A stretch of DNA of 64,000 nt from Endothia cerciana (Eukaryota > Ascomycota > Sordariomycetes > Diaporthales > Cryphonectriaceae), in the NCBI GenBank assembly GCA_026119935.1, contig JALRMH010000045.1:186001-250000 (forward strand), read 5' to 3'. Under the pieces are notes generated by a model that did not search any database, was not told the origin of the DNA, and saw only the letters and a program-made list of their open reading frames with translations. Shown one piece after another: positions 25,769 through 38,100 of the stretch. Each line of letters starts with the position of its first letter. Within the stretch, counting starts at the first letter, position 1. Made by a program: the position numbers and the translations under genes.

Positions 25769-26039
25769 CCCGGACCACCGCGTCGAACGTCTCAATATAG
25801 CTGTCTGGGGCATCGGCGGCGGGGAGGAGGTTCCGGAGCAGGTCGGCCCGCGATTTCTGCTTGCGCGGGGTGGGCATGTCCCAGGGCGAGGCATCGTCTT
25901 GGAAGAGGGAGTTCGAGGCGGATTGGGTCTGGGAGGCAGTCATGGACTCTTCTTCGTCGAAGAGAGAAGCGCGCGAGCGGGCGAAGGACGAGTGCATCGA
26001 GGGCGACTCGTCCGGCGGCGAGGTGCCGAAGAGGGACAT
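23272..26039 (-). CDS. MVP1: Sorting nexin Mvp1 (PX-BAR)
   Basis: Four minus-strand exons, 26039-25532, 25156-24341, 24286-23553 and 23481-23272, give about 755 residues. The N-terminus starts MSLFGTSPPDESPSMHSSF, then SPWDMPTPRKQKSRADLLRN, both typical of fungal Mvp1. It includes a run of ten glycines coded by a GGC array (25738-25767). A disordered Pro/Ser/Gly linker follows, then a PX domain at about 375-495 (RRYSDFVWLLDCLHKRYPFR and LLPPKR, the phosphoinositide-binding region). A BAR-type coiled region runs at about 500-755. Mvp1 is an endosomal sorting nexin acting with or parallel to retromer in endosome recycling (family knowledge). Intron 1 is long (375 nt) and could hide a small extra exon; the other introns are 54 and 71 nt. 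Upstream lies an AGAGC pentamer array. Confidence 0.9.
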
Positions 26040-26150
26040 ATTGCTCTTGCTCGTAGGTAATTGCTTGAACTTGCTAGATAGGGCAAGTCGACGAACGGTT
26101 TGAGGAGTTGTCTTCGGGGCGCTTCGAACGGTCGTTCCTTTGGGTTGGGT

Positions 26151-26175
26151 AGAGCAGAGCAGAGCAGAGCAGAGC
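26151..26175. repeat. AGAGC pentanucleotide array
   Basis: Five tandem copies about 110-135 bases upstream of the MVP1 start codon, probably in its 5' leader. Confidence 0.9.
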
Positions 26176-26373
26176 AACCTAACTGACTCGTAGAGTGATG
26201 ATGCGACGGAACTCGGAGGCAAGGCAACAAAAATCGCGCCGCAGGAGAAATGATATGTGCAAACGGACAAGACGAGAAAGATCAAAGCTCAAAAGCGCGC
26301 AAAAGGGTATCCAAATGTAGAGGCTGCCCTGGAGAAACAAACAGTGTTGAGTTGGGACTGCGCTGAAGTGTAA

Positions 26374-26396
26374 ACGGAGTACGGAGTACGGAGTAC
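26374..26396. repeat. ACGGAGT heptanucleotide array
   Basis: Three perfect tandem copies plus AC, about 340 bases upstream of MVP1. Confidence 0.9.
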
Positions 26397-26872
26397 ACGG
26401 GGTGCTGGGCAGCTGTGTGTGGCCTGTGACACAATCCCATTGCAGGGGAAGCTTTGCGGATCCCCCGCCCAATGGGAGCCGCGAGCACTAGGCCATCCAG
26501 CGCGCCAAGTCAGCTCAGGCCTCGGCCTCGCAGCCTCAAAACCGCATTCGAATATACTCATGATTGGTAAAGATTCATGTTGGAGGCGTTGAGAATGACA
26601 AGTGTACACGGAAGCGCCTCGGTATACTTTCTATGGGGCCATCGGTATTATCACAAGATGGGTTATCTGTCTGTCTCGTAGGTATAGTATAGCACGACCG
26701 ATTTTGGGTCTCAGAGAACAGAAGTGATGCCGTGACAAAGCTGTGTCTCGTGCCGTACTTGAATAACTAGGCTCGAGATGCATCAACCTTCATGCATATC
26801 TTAGAATGCCCTGACTTGTACAATTGACGTGCCATATGAGGTATGAGACAGGTCTCTTCATGTGCTCTGACT

Positions 26873-27915
26873 CTACCGAAGCTGGAATAGCTTCTTGTCG
26901 CTCTGCTCCACCTCCTTGACCTTCGCAACCTTCTTCTTGATCGTCTTACTGGGCACCCGGAAGAACAGACTAGGCGACTCGCCCGGCTTCAGTTGGTGGC
27001 TCAGATAACCCCTATGCGCCGGGTCACGATAGTATTCGATATGCCACCGCCCCACAGGGTCAGGCAGCCGGTACAGGTACGGCCCCTCCCTCAGCTTCTC
27101 CAGCGCTGGCTCGACGAACTCCTTGCTCACGGGCAGCGGCTCGTTCGTATTGACACTCTTGCCGCGCATTAGGTTCCGGATCGCCTCCTTTGTGTAGTAC
27201 CGCGTGACGATCTTGCCGCCGGCCGCCTCGATCGCCTCGATCGCCTTCGCGGACGCTCGCGACACGATGATGTCGATCGGCTGCTTCATGATCGGTACCC
27301 CGTCCGCCGGCTTGTCGTACCGCCCGTGCGCGAGCAGCTTGATCCCGTCCGGGACACGCCCGATCAGGTTGCACATGATGAGTTCCTTGGGCGTGATGGG
27401 CTTGGTGGGGTCGATGCGGCCGGCATCGATCCACGCTTGCAGGCGTGTGAGGTTGACATGGGCTATGTTTTCCTTGCCGCTGTGCAGGTGCATACCACGT
27501 CAGCGGGAGAGTCTCGATTGTTGCGCGTAGAGTGCAGAATATTATAATATATCATGGGGGAGACCTACTGGTTCACAAAACCCATCCGCCCATGCTTGAA
27601 GATCAACGGCGTCTGTCCACCCTGGAACCAGGGCTTGACCTTCCCGTGCTGCCCCTGACCCTTGTGACCGCGACCAGACGTCTTGCCATATCCAGAAGAC
27701 GCACCACGACCCTTCCTGATCCGCTTATTGTAAGCGCCTCGGTTGTCGCGCAGGTCGCTCAGGATCGAGGCGTGTCGTGCTTGCGACAGCGTCGGTCGTG
27801 GGTTTTGTAGGGATACGGCGGCGAATAGGGACGCGAGGGGCGCCGTCGCCCTCGATTTCTCAATAGATGTCCTGCAACATCTTACGATGTGCGATATCGG
27901 TATCCTGGGTGGCAT
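26873..27915 (-). CDS. MRPL10: Mitochondrial large-subunit ribosomal protein uL15m
   Basis: Two minus-strand exons, 27915-27569 and 27479-26873 (89-nt intron), give 317 residues. The N-terminus, MPPRIPISHIVRCCRTSIEK, is basic and amphipathic like a mitochondrial presequence. Then comes the L15 signature: LSDLRDNRGAYNKRIRKGRG, SSGYGKTSGRGHKGQG and a GGQTPLIFKHGRMGF block. The splice junction restores FVNHGKENIAHVNLTRLQ. The C-terminal half carries the L15 alpha/beta part (DIIVSRASAKAIEAIEAAGG) and a fungal extension. The protein is part of the large subunit of the mitochondrial ribosome. It lies downstream of, and on the same strand as, NIP1, 450 bases away, so two translation genes sit in tandem. 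The yeast name MRPL10 is used by analogy. Confidence 0.92.
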
Positions 27916-28366
27916 AGTGGATGGTGGGGGTGTTTCGAGGTCGGACTGCGAGGCTTGCTGTCTGGCGTTGAGCTCATGAATTTTGAAGGTGTCGATCCGC
28001 GACTTGCCTGCCGCTACGTATCTTATCTTAAGCAAACCCCCCCCCCCCCCCCAACGGGCAAGAAAATATATATATATAAATAAATAAAAAAGGACCGAGA
28101 CATAATCCCAGGTTAGACATAATAGAGTCGACATGTAGTACTTGGTACGTGACAGGCATCAATAAGAATATTCTTTGGATGACATGTACACTCGTCACAC
28201 CGAGAGTCAGACTCAGTAGGAAAATGTCATCAATTCAACAATCTATACTCGTAGCTTGTAGTCACGAGTGCCTATCCCTTTTTCACCTCCATAGAGAGCA
28301 AGACCGGTCCCATGCCATTAAGCCGAGTAAAGAACAAACCCCTGAAAGCAGAACATCGCAGCACGT
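27916..28366. other. Spacer between uL15m and NIP1 with C16 run and AT-rich tract
   Basis: About 450 bases on the 5' side of uL15m and the 3' side of NIP1. It contains 16 C (28037-28052) followed by a short AT microsatellite at about 28067-28080. No gene is supported. Confidence 0.6.
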
Positions 28367-31067
28367 CTAACCACGCACAGCAGCTCCGAGAGCACCACCC
28401 GTAAACTGAGTGCCACCGGTCTGCCTGGGTCCCGTACCGCCAGTTCTTGGCCCGCCACGGCCACCCCTCGCGCCACCACGACCTCCACGGCCGCCCCCTC
28501 TGGTCGATCGCTCGAAGGCATTCGACGAGCCTTGCGTCCTCTGCTCGAGAGTTCTCTCGTTGGTCTCGATGAGGTTGCTGGCCTTGTCTGATAGGGCCAT
28601 GGCGAGACTCTGGAGCCGGCTGAGCTCGACGCCCTTGCGGAAGATGACGGTCTTCGTGACCTGGTCGAGCGCTGCGGCCAACTCCTCGTGGCTGATCATC
28701 TTGCTCACGATCGCTGAGGTCTTCCTAGGCTCAAGCTCAAACATGCTGCTCAGGGTCTCGATGGCGAGTGTGTCGTAGAAGGGGGCATATGTGAACAGAT
28801 ACGTCCGGAGACCCTCCTCCTGAATCTGCTTCGCGAGCATCGTCTTGATGTCATCGGTGTTTGGCATCAGCTCCCAGATCTTGATAGCGTGGATGAAGTC
28901 GGTCGCCTTCTTCCACTCGCCGGCAGCCAAGGCCTTAGAAGCCTGCATGACGTGATCTCTCGTGTTCTCGGGGGGTCCGGTGAAAATCTGGCGCTCATGG
29001 TACTCCAACATGCGGCGGTAGGTCTTGCTAATAACTCGCTTCTTGATATCAGGAGACGAGCCGATGTGGGCCAACAGTGGGATTTCCAGGAGCATGCTGC
29101 ACGTGAGGTACACACACTCCAGAAGTTCAAGGTTGATGTGCATGTGGAAGGGCAGCTGGCGTTGTCTCTCCAAACGCTCCTGCTCTGGAGACACCTGGCT
29201 GTAGCGCTGGATCATGACACCCTGAGCGAGAAGCTCCTTTTGCCGACCACTGCCACAGATCTCCTGAAGAGTGTTCTGGGCATCGTACACCAGGCCCTTG
29301 CGGAAAGCACAGAGGCCGACCTGCACAAGAGTCCGATTGTACAATATCTGTGATGCGACGTTAAAGCTGGCGATATTCTCTTGCAAGTGGGACATGAGCA
29401 TCAGATCGCGAGCCTTATAGTAGTTGTCGTGGAGTGCGAGGAAGTAGATGTGGCACAGCATGGCGCGGGCTCTATGGTAACCCTCGCCGTTGGCGAAGAG
29501 GTAATTGCTGAGGGTGTTGACGAGTTCCGAAGTTTCAACAGTGGTGTTGCGAGGTGTGATCGTTGAGTCCACGTCGGAAGGCACTGTCTTCCAAGAGTTC
29601 TCCTCGAGAGTCTTCACTACTTGAGAAGGCTGCGATTGATTAGCGCGAGACTTCATAATTTGTGGAAGCGAACAGGACTGACCTTAAAATAGATGTGCTC
29701 CAGACGACGACTGATGATGCGGTTGACGCTGTCCTGATCGGTCTCCAGAGTCTGGTCCTTGCGCAGCATTTCATAGTACAGCTGTGACTTGAAAATGAGG
29801 TTGTAAAGCGAGGACTCGTCGGTCAAACGTTCGATATACTCTGAGGTGTGAGGGTCAATGTTTTGTAGAGACCGTGTCAGCTCGTCATCAAGGCGCTCGA
29901 TGTAAGAGACCACACTTCCAGGAACCTTGATGTACTTCTGGCCATCTTGCAGGACTGGAGGCGAGTCGTCATTCTCCCACTCCTCAACATTTTCGATGAC
30001 AATATATTCGCGGTGGTCGTTCAGGGTGCTCAAAAGAATGCCGATCTCCTTCTCGGCCGCCTTCCATTGCTCCACAGGCATAGACGTAGTTGCACCAGAA
30101 CCAAGGTCGAATCGGGTGGAAACGAGAGTGAGCAGGACGCGGATTCGTTGGTAGGGCGTGTTCGATATGTCGTTCAGCTTCTCCATGATCTTGATCTGCT
30201 CCAGCCTGTCCGTGTTCTTCTTGCCTCGGGACTCCATTATTGTCCGAAGGTGCTTGAAGATGCTCTCGGGCGTGTACTGGAGAACCTTTCCACCTCGTCC
30301 TACCTCCGTGAACTCATCGCCGCCAATATCCGCAGCGCTGTCGTCGAAAGTGTCTCTGATGCGGACCTTTTTCGGCTTAACCTCTTCCTCTTCAGACTCG
30401 GAATCGAACATGTACACATCCTTATCCTCGCGGTACTCCTCGATCTGGGGCTGGTATTCCTTGTTTGTCTTCTTGATCTTTTGTTTGACGGCGTTGAGAC
30501 CCTGCGCGTTCAGCTTGTTCATCTTCTTGGCGCTGACTTTCTGCTTGGCGATCGTCTCGTTCATGAAGTCCTCAAGGTCGGCAATGCATTTGATGTAGGC
30601 CTTAGGGGCCTTGCCGGCAACCCGCAGCTTCTCAGCCTGGCGGTTCAGCTTGTCGAACTCTGCAGCAATTCAGTATCACAGGCAGGGACGATGGACTACG
30701 GGTAGTATGTCTTACCACTCGAAATGATATTCCAGTCATTGATCTTCTCGGCGTTGGTGATTAAGGTGATGGTAGCATCAAGCTCATCATGTCGCTTGTC
30801 CTTGGCCGACTTGACCTTGGCGGTCTGCTCGGTGTCGCTCTCTTCGCTCTCGGACCAACCCTCCAAGAAACGAGAAGCACCCTGCTTCTTGCCTGCATCA
30901 CTGTCGCTAGAATCAGAGTCAGAGTCCTCCTCATCCTCCTCCTCCTCAGACTCTTCCTCGTCAGATTGCTCCTCCTGTGCCTCTTCCTCCTCTCCAGAGT
31001 ACAGCTCCTCCTCGTCGGAGCTGCTCTCAGAGGAGCTATCGTCGCCGCTGCGGAAGAATCGAGACAT
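28367..31067 (-). CDS. NIP1: Translation initiation factor eIF3 subunit C
   Basis: Three minus-strand exons, 31067-30716, 30659-29683 and 29629-28367 (introns 56 and 53 nt), give 863 residues. It begins MSRFFRSGDDSSSESSSDEE, the standard Nip1/eIF3c N-terminus, followed by a strongly acidic Glu/Ser/Asp stretch (about 10-65) that in yeast binds eIF1 and eIF5. The body is alpha-helical, with YIVIENVEEWENDDSPP and NPYQRI-like blocks. A PCI domain lies at about 640-800 and assembles the eIF3 core. The end is RGG-rich (GGGRGGRGGARGG), probably RNA-binding. The factor acts in the cytoplasmic 43S pre-initiation complex. It is transcribed divergently from PRP8. Exon phases agree and the length is typical. 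Confidence 0.95.
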
Positions 31068-32141
31068 CTTGGGTATTTTATTCGAGTTGTTAAGGTGCGG
31101 CGGTTCGTTGGATGTCGCGAGCCTGCCCTAAGGTTAATTTGGTGCCTAAGCGGTGGCGGCTTTGATGCGACTTTTGTGGTGTTTGCAGTTGAAAGAAACG
31201 AGTGGACCGTTTGGAGGGGTCAACATTTTCCGTCAGCTCGTCTGTGGAGTAATTTTTGGCCAGCTGGCGGAGCCCGTCACCAGCTGCGACAGCCCAACTC
31301 GATGAATAGGTGTTTCAACTGGCGCTTCGACTCTTGAGAGGGCTGGTGTGGAGTTAATGAGCCTCCGAGTACTATCAGATAATTGTTTTGTTCTTTTCTT
31401 TTCTGATCTCGAATAGCGAGTATGAGTCAGAATGGTCGGTTCAAAGGTGGGAAAGGTGCAGTGCAGCCCGGTCTGGTGGCTACAAAGAGTGGGAGTTGAG
31501 GCTCCCAGAGTTGAGCCACTAACTTACAGTACCAGGGACCTACCTAGGCGGTCTAGGCGTGCTATGCGAGTCTGTAGCGCAGAGATACCGATCTCGAAGA
31601 GGACGATCCCACAGAGACTACCTCGCAGAAGACTCAATCGTGTCCTCTTCGAGGATCCTCATGGTTGGTTATCCTGCAACATGAGTGACTACTTGAGTGT
31701 ACTGGTCCACCAAGCGTGATGTCTCGTTGAGCATGCCTGCCGCTGCAACTCGTACCGACTACGGCCCTGCTGGTCCCAACCGGAGTGGGGCGAGCAGGCG
31801 GAACGCACTAGTCTGGGACCAGACTAGCGTCATCGCGTGAAAAAGAGGTCGCCATCATCAAGCACCTCAGCTGCTAGACGTCGATGTGAAGGCGAAACTC
31901 TCCATTCCCATCCAGTACATCTTTTAGGTCTCCTATTGGAATCTGCCGATGACATCAACATCTCCCGAGCAGCTGTATGCAACACGAATATCGACACAAA
32001 CTCTTCGGTATCGCTGCTAAACTGCGCGCATAGGTGAAACTGCCCGCCCCCGCTGTTCGCGACTTGCGGGCCTTGCGAACAGATCAGTTTCCTCGGGACG
32101 ATTGACGCCGCCGCACACCTCGAGAATAAGAGCGTGTCGCG
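31068..32141. promoter_or_regulatory. Divergent promoter region between NIP1 and PRP8
   Basis: This 1,074-base region separates two divergently transcribed housekeeping genes and must hold both promoters and leaders. It contains a 12-bp perfect inverted repeat (arms 31593-31604 and 31642-31653, 37-base spacer). I saw no obvious TATA box placed for either start. Open frames here are short and unconvincing. Confidence 0.6.
31593..31653. repeat. 12-bp inverted repeat in the NIP1/PRP8 divergent promoter
   Basis: The arm CTCGAAGAGGAC at 31593-31604 is exactly complementary to GTCCTCTTCGAG at 31642-31653, with 37 bases between. The match extends a few bases inward and outward if one bulge is allowed. 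It could be a protein-binding palindrome or a hairpin in a transcript. Confidence 0.8.
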
Positions 32142-35100
32142 ATGTCTGGGCTCCCACCGCCGCCGCCTCCGGGCTGGGGCCCGCCTCCTCCCCCTCCAGA
32201 CTCTGCGCAGCCTCCTCCGCCCTCTCAGCTGCCTCCTCCCCCTGGCGCGCCACCTCCACCTCCTCCGCCGGGGTTCCGACCGACAGCAGACCCGCAGCTG
32301 GCCAAGTTCGAGCAGAAGAAGAAGGAATGGCTTCGGATGCAACGATCACGATTCGGCGAGAAGCGCAAGGGGGGGTTTGTCGAGACCCAAAAGGCCGACA
32401 TGCCACCCGAGCATCTGCGCAAGATTGTCAAGGATATCGGCGACGTTTCCCAAAAGAAGTACACAGTTGACAAGCGGAGCTACTTGGGTGCGTTGAAGTT
32501 CATGCCTCATGCGGTTATGAAGCTGTTGGAGAACATGCCCATGCCGTGGGAGTCAGCGAGGGAGGTCAAGGTTCTATACCACGTCAACGGATGCCTGACA
32601 CTGGTCAACGAGATACCCCGCGTCATCGAGCCGGTCTTCCAAGCACAATGGGGTAGTATGTGGACGATAATGCGAAAGGAGAAGAGCGATCGACGTCTAT
32701 TCAAGCGCATGCGATTTCCTCCATTCGACGACGAGGAGCCGCCGCTGTCATGGTCCGAGAACTTGGAAGACGTGGAGCCTTTAGAGCCGGTTCAGATGGA
32801 ACTGGATGACGAGGATGACGAGGCTATTTACGAATGGTTCTATGACCACCGGCCACTCCTTGACACCCCACACGTGAACGGGCCGAGTTACAAGACATGG
32901 AACCTCACCCTTCCACAGATGGCCAACTTGTATCGACTTAGTCGACCGTTGGTTTCTGACGTCTACGACAAGAACTACTTCTATCTTTTCGACCTGAAGG
33001 GTTTCTTGACGGCGAAAGCGCTCAACGTCGCCCTACCAGGTGGCCCTCGGTTCGAACCTTTGTACAAGGATATCGACCCCAATGATGAGGACTTCGGCGA
33101 GTTCAATGCCATCGACCGGATCATCTTCAGGAACCCGGTCAGAACGGAATACAGGGTAGCTTTCCCGTTCTTGTACAACTCTCTACCTCGAAGCGTTCAT
33201 CTTTCTTGGCATTCTTACCCACAGACTGTCTACAACCGGAGTGAAGATCCTAGTCTGCCGGCGTTCTACTTCGACAAGGGGCTGAACCCAATCTCGTTGC
33301 GAGATGTGGCCCCAAAGAATCTGACGATTAGCCACGAGGACGAGCTGTTTGGCAAAGACAGCATAGAGGAGCCGGAGGACGAGGCCTTCGTATTGCCAGC
33401 AGGCGTTGAGCCTTTCCTGGCTGACGAGGAGCTCTACACCGATGAGACTGCTTCTGCCATTGAGCTGTGGTGGGCGCCTTTCCCATTCGATCGCCGTTCC
33501 GGTCGCATGGTACGTGCTCAGGATGTGCCACTTATCAAGCAGTGGTATCTCGAGCACTGCCCTCCAAAACAACCAGTCAAGGTCCGAGTCTCGTACCAGA
33601 AGATGCTCAAGTCTTATGTCTTGAATGAATTGCACAAGAAGAAGCCCAAGGCGCTTCAGAGGCAAAATCTGCTTCGGACGTTGAAGGCTACCAAGTTCTT
33701 CCAGCAGACGACCATCGACTGGGTTGAAGCAGGTCTGCAGGTCTGCCGACAGGGCTTCAACATGCTCAATCTTCTCATACACCGCAAAAACCTCACATAT
33801 CTCCACCTCGACTACAACTTCAATTTGAAACCCGTCAAGACCCTCACGACCAAGGAACGGAAGAAGTCTCGCTTTGGCAACGCTTTCCATCTCATGCGCG
33901 AAATCTTGCGTCTCACAAAGCTCATTGTTGACGCCCAAGTGCAATACCGCCTGGGCAACATCGATGCCTTCCAACTTGCAGATGGTATCCTCTACGCATT
34001 CAACCACGTCGGCCAACTTACCGGCATGTATCGATACAAGTACAAGCTGATGCACCAGATTCGCACGTGCAAAGACTTGAAGCACTTGATCTATTACCGG
34101 TTCAACGCTGGTCCCGTGGGCAAGGGACCTGGTTGTGGTTTCTGGGCACCGGCTTGGAGAGTCTGGCTGTTCTTCATGCGTGGCATTATCCCTCTTCTTG
34201 AGCGATGGCTCGGCAACCTGCTTTCACGTCAGTTCGAAGGTCGTCACTCCAAGGGTGTCGCAAAGACGGTCACCAAGCAACGTGTCGAGTCTCACTTCGA
34301 CTTGGAGCTTCGTGCCTCCGTCATGGCGGATCTGATGGACATGATGCCCGAAGGCATCAAGCAAAATAAAGTGAACACGGTGCTGCAACATCTCTCAGAA
34401 GCATGGAGATGCTGGAAGAGCAACATTCCGTGGAAGGTACCTGGTCTGCCAGCAGCCATCGAGAATATCATTCTGCGATATGTGAAGGCGAAGGCCGATT
34501 GGTGGATCTCTGTCGCACACTATAATCGCGAGAGAATCAGGAGAGGCGCCACCGTGGACAAGACTGTTGCAAAGAAGAATGTCGGACGTCTCACGCGTCT
34601 TTGGCTCAAGGCGGAGCAAGAGCGCCAGCATAACCACATGAAGGATGGTCCGTACGTGTCGTCCGAGGAAGCCGTTGCAATCTACACCACAATGGTGCAC
34701 TGGCTGGAATCTCGAAAGTTCTCGCCGATTCCATTCCCCAGTGTTTCTTACAAGCATGATACCAAAATCTTGATCCTGGCTCTAGAGCGATTGAGGGAGG
34801 CATACTCGACCAAGGGTCGACTCAACCAGAGTCAGCGCGAAGAATTGGCCCTCATCGAGCAGGCTTACGACAGTCCTGGTACGACTCTGGAACGCATTAA
34901 GCGATTCCTTCTCACACAACGTGCTTTTAAAGAGGTTGGCATCGATATGAACGACAATTACAGCACCATCAACCCAGTTTATGATATCGAGCCGATTGAG
35001 AAGATCAGTGATGCATATCTGGATCAGTATCTGTGGTACCAGGCCGACCAGAGGCATTTGTTCCCTGCTTGGATCAAACCCTCGGACTCGGAAGTGCCGC

Positions 35101-38100
35101 CATTGCTTGTCTACAAGTGGGCGCAGGGCATCAACAATTTGGAGAACGTCTGGGTCACCGAAGATGGCGAATGCAATGTCATGATTGAGACTGAGCTGTC
35201 TAAAGTATATGAGAAGATTGAGTTGACACTGCTCAACTCACTTCTGAGATTAATCATGGACCACAACTTGGCGGACTACATCACCGCAAAGAACAACGTT
35301 ACGCTCACCTACAAGGACATGAATCACGTCAACAGCTACGGTATGATCCGTGGCCTGCAGTTCTCGGCATTTGTCTTCCAGTACTACGGACTTGTTCTTG
35401 ATCTTCTGCTTCTGGGCCCTCAGCGAGCTACTGAGATTGCTGGCCCGCCGCAGAGCCCGAACGACTTCCTCCAATTCAGAGATCGTGAGACAGAGTCCAA
35501 GCACCCTATTCGTCTCTACACTCGGTACATCGACAAGATCTGGATGTTCCTGAGGTTCTCAGCTGAAGAATCCAGAGATCTAATCCAAAGATTCTTGACC
35601 GAGCAACCTGATCCCAACTTTGAGAACGTCATTGGGTACAAGAGCAAGAAGTGCTGGCCCAGAGACTCTCGCATGAGGTTGATGCGACACGATGTCAACC
35701 TTGGCCGGGCCGTGTTCTGGGACCTCAAGAACCGTCTGCCTCGTTCTATCACAACAATTGAATGGGACGACACCTTTGTCAGCGTCTACAGTCGGGACAA
35801 TCCTAATCTCCTGTTCTCCATGTGTGGATTCGAGGTTCGCATCTTGCCGAAGATCCGCAACCAGAATGAGGAGTTCCCGGTCAAGGACAGTGTCTGGTCT
35901 CTGGTCGACAACACCTCTAAGGAGAGAACGGCGCATGCTTTCTTGCAGGTGACGGAGGAAGATGTTCAGAAGTTCAACAACCGCATCCGGCAGATCCTCA
36001 TGTCTTCTGGCTCAACGACTTTCACGAAGATCGCTAATAAGTGGAATACTGCCCTGATCGCCCTCTTTACTTACTATCGCGAGGCAGCTGTTTCGACAGT
36101 CAACCTGCTCGATACCATAGTCAAGTGCGAGACTAAGATCCAGACTCGCGTGAAGATAGGGCTCAACTCAAAGATGCCTTCGCGATTCCCGCCGGCTGTA
36201 TTCTACACGCCCAAGGAGCTCGGTGGTCTCGGTATGATCTCAGGATCACACATTTTGATTCCGGCAAGCGACAAGCGCTGGTCCAAGCAGACGGATACTG
36301 GAGTCACTCACTACCGAGCTGGCATGTCCCACGACGAGGAAACTCTGATTCCAAACATCTTCAGATACATCATCCCGTGGGAGTCCGAGTTCATCGACTC
36401 TCAGCGGGTATGGACCGAGTACTCGCAGAAGCGCCTGGAAGCCAACCAACAGAATCGCCGTCTGACACTGGAGGATCTTGAGGACAGTTGGGATCGCGGT
36501 CTGCCGCGTATCAATACCTTGTTTCAGAAGGACAGAAGTACTTTGAGTTTCGACAAGGGGTTCCGCGCTCGCGCCGAGTTCAAGATCTACCAGCAGATGA
36601 AGAACAATCCTTTCTGGTGGACGAGCCAGCGGCATGACGGAAAACTCTGGCAGGTGAGTCTTATAACGGCAGCTCCGTGTACAAAACAATGCTGACCACA
36701 GCTCCAGTTAAACTCGTACCGTACTGATGTAATCCAAGCTCTCGGTGGTGTTGAGACCATTCTGGAGCACACCCTCTTCAAGGCAACAGGTTTTCCATCT
36801 TGGGAGGGTCTCTTCTGGGAGAAAGTAAGTCTTTCATACACCAGTCCTAATCAGTATTCTATTTATCCTTACTAACCTAAAAACCTGAACAGGCCTCAGG
36901 ATTCGAAGGTGTGTTGGTCCTATTCACGTCTTTGCGCTCATTCTGTGAGGAGTCTTGATGACTCTAGTGCGAACCTCCCCGCCCGTCCCTATCCCCCGAG
37001 AGCCCCCCCCCCCCCAAAAAAAAAACCATCCTCTCACCCTGAAACACTCTCCCCTCAAAGTAGTCCACCTTCCAAATTATCTCTCCTCTCGAGTTTTCCA
37101 TCTTCAAAACGTTTCTTACTACAAAACATACTGTTCTTCCTGCTGCTACCTTCCTCCTACATCCGAACATTACTCGTATCCTCCTGCCATCCCTTCCCCT
37201 ATTCATCTTCTATACGTCTCCCACCTTCTATCGCACTCTCTTTCCCTGTGATTCATTTCTCTCTTGTCGAAATTGTTCGGTTCATTCTAACTGCTGTTCT
37301 CAGAATCCATGAAGTTTAAGAAGTTGACGAACGCCCAACGTTCTGGTCTCAACCAGATTCCCAACCGTCGCTTCACTCTCTGGTGGTCGCCTACCATCAA
37401 CAGGTAAGCATGACTCGGATATCCTCCCTCAGACATTCATTACTGACTTTTGGCCCAGAGCAAACGTATATGTGGGCTTCCAAGTGCAATTGGACCTGAC
37501 GGGTATCTTCTTGCACGGCAAGATCCCGACACTCAAAATTTCACTCATCCAGATTTTTAGAGCTCACCTTTGGCAAAAGGTGCACGAGAGCGTGACGGTA
37601 TGGCCATATTCTCGCTGTTTCTTGGTCTCTGAGTGTCTTGCTGGCTAACTGTGAAGTAGATGGATCTTTGCCAGGTGTTTGATCAGGAGCTTGAGTCACT
37701 TGGTATCGAGTCGGTGCAGAAGGAGACCATCCACCCTCGAAAGTCGTACAAGATGAACAGTTCGTGCGCCGATATCCAGCTATTTGCCAGTCATAAGTGG
37801 AACGTTACTCGGCCCTCGATGTTGTTCGACACGAAGGACGTTATTGAGCCAACCACCACGAACAAGTTTTGGGTGGATGTCCAGCTGCGGTACGGTGACT
37901 ACGATTCGCACGACATTGAGCGATATGTTCGTGCCAAATACCTCGACTACACCACGGACAGCATGAGTCTCTACCCTTCGGCCACTGGTCTCATGATCGG
38001 CATCGACCTGGCGTACAATCTGTATTCCGCTTATGGTCACTACTTCCCTGGCCTGAAGGTTCTCGTGCAGCAGGCCATGGCTAAGATCATGAAGGCCAAC

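Larger units (their letters stand above)
26040..26872. other. MVP1 promoter and uL15m 3' region
   Basis: About 830 bases with no supported gene. It should hold the MVP1 promoter and 5' leader (nearer 26040) and the uL15m terminator (nearer 26872). It contains two short tandem arrays, AGAGC and ACGGAGT. Confidence 0.5.

Noticed and set aside
36909..37303. 136-codon open frame within PRP8
   Set aside because: It falls in PRP8 intron 3, is C/T-rich, and conserved Prp8 sequence continues on both sides of it.
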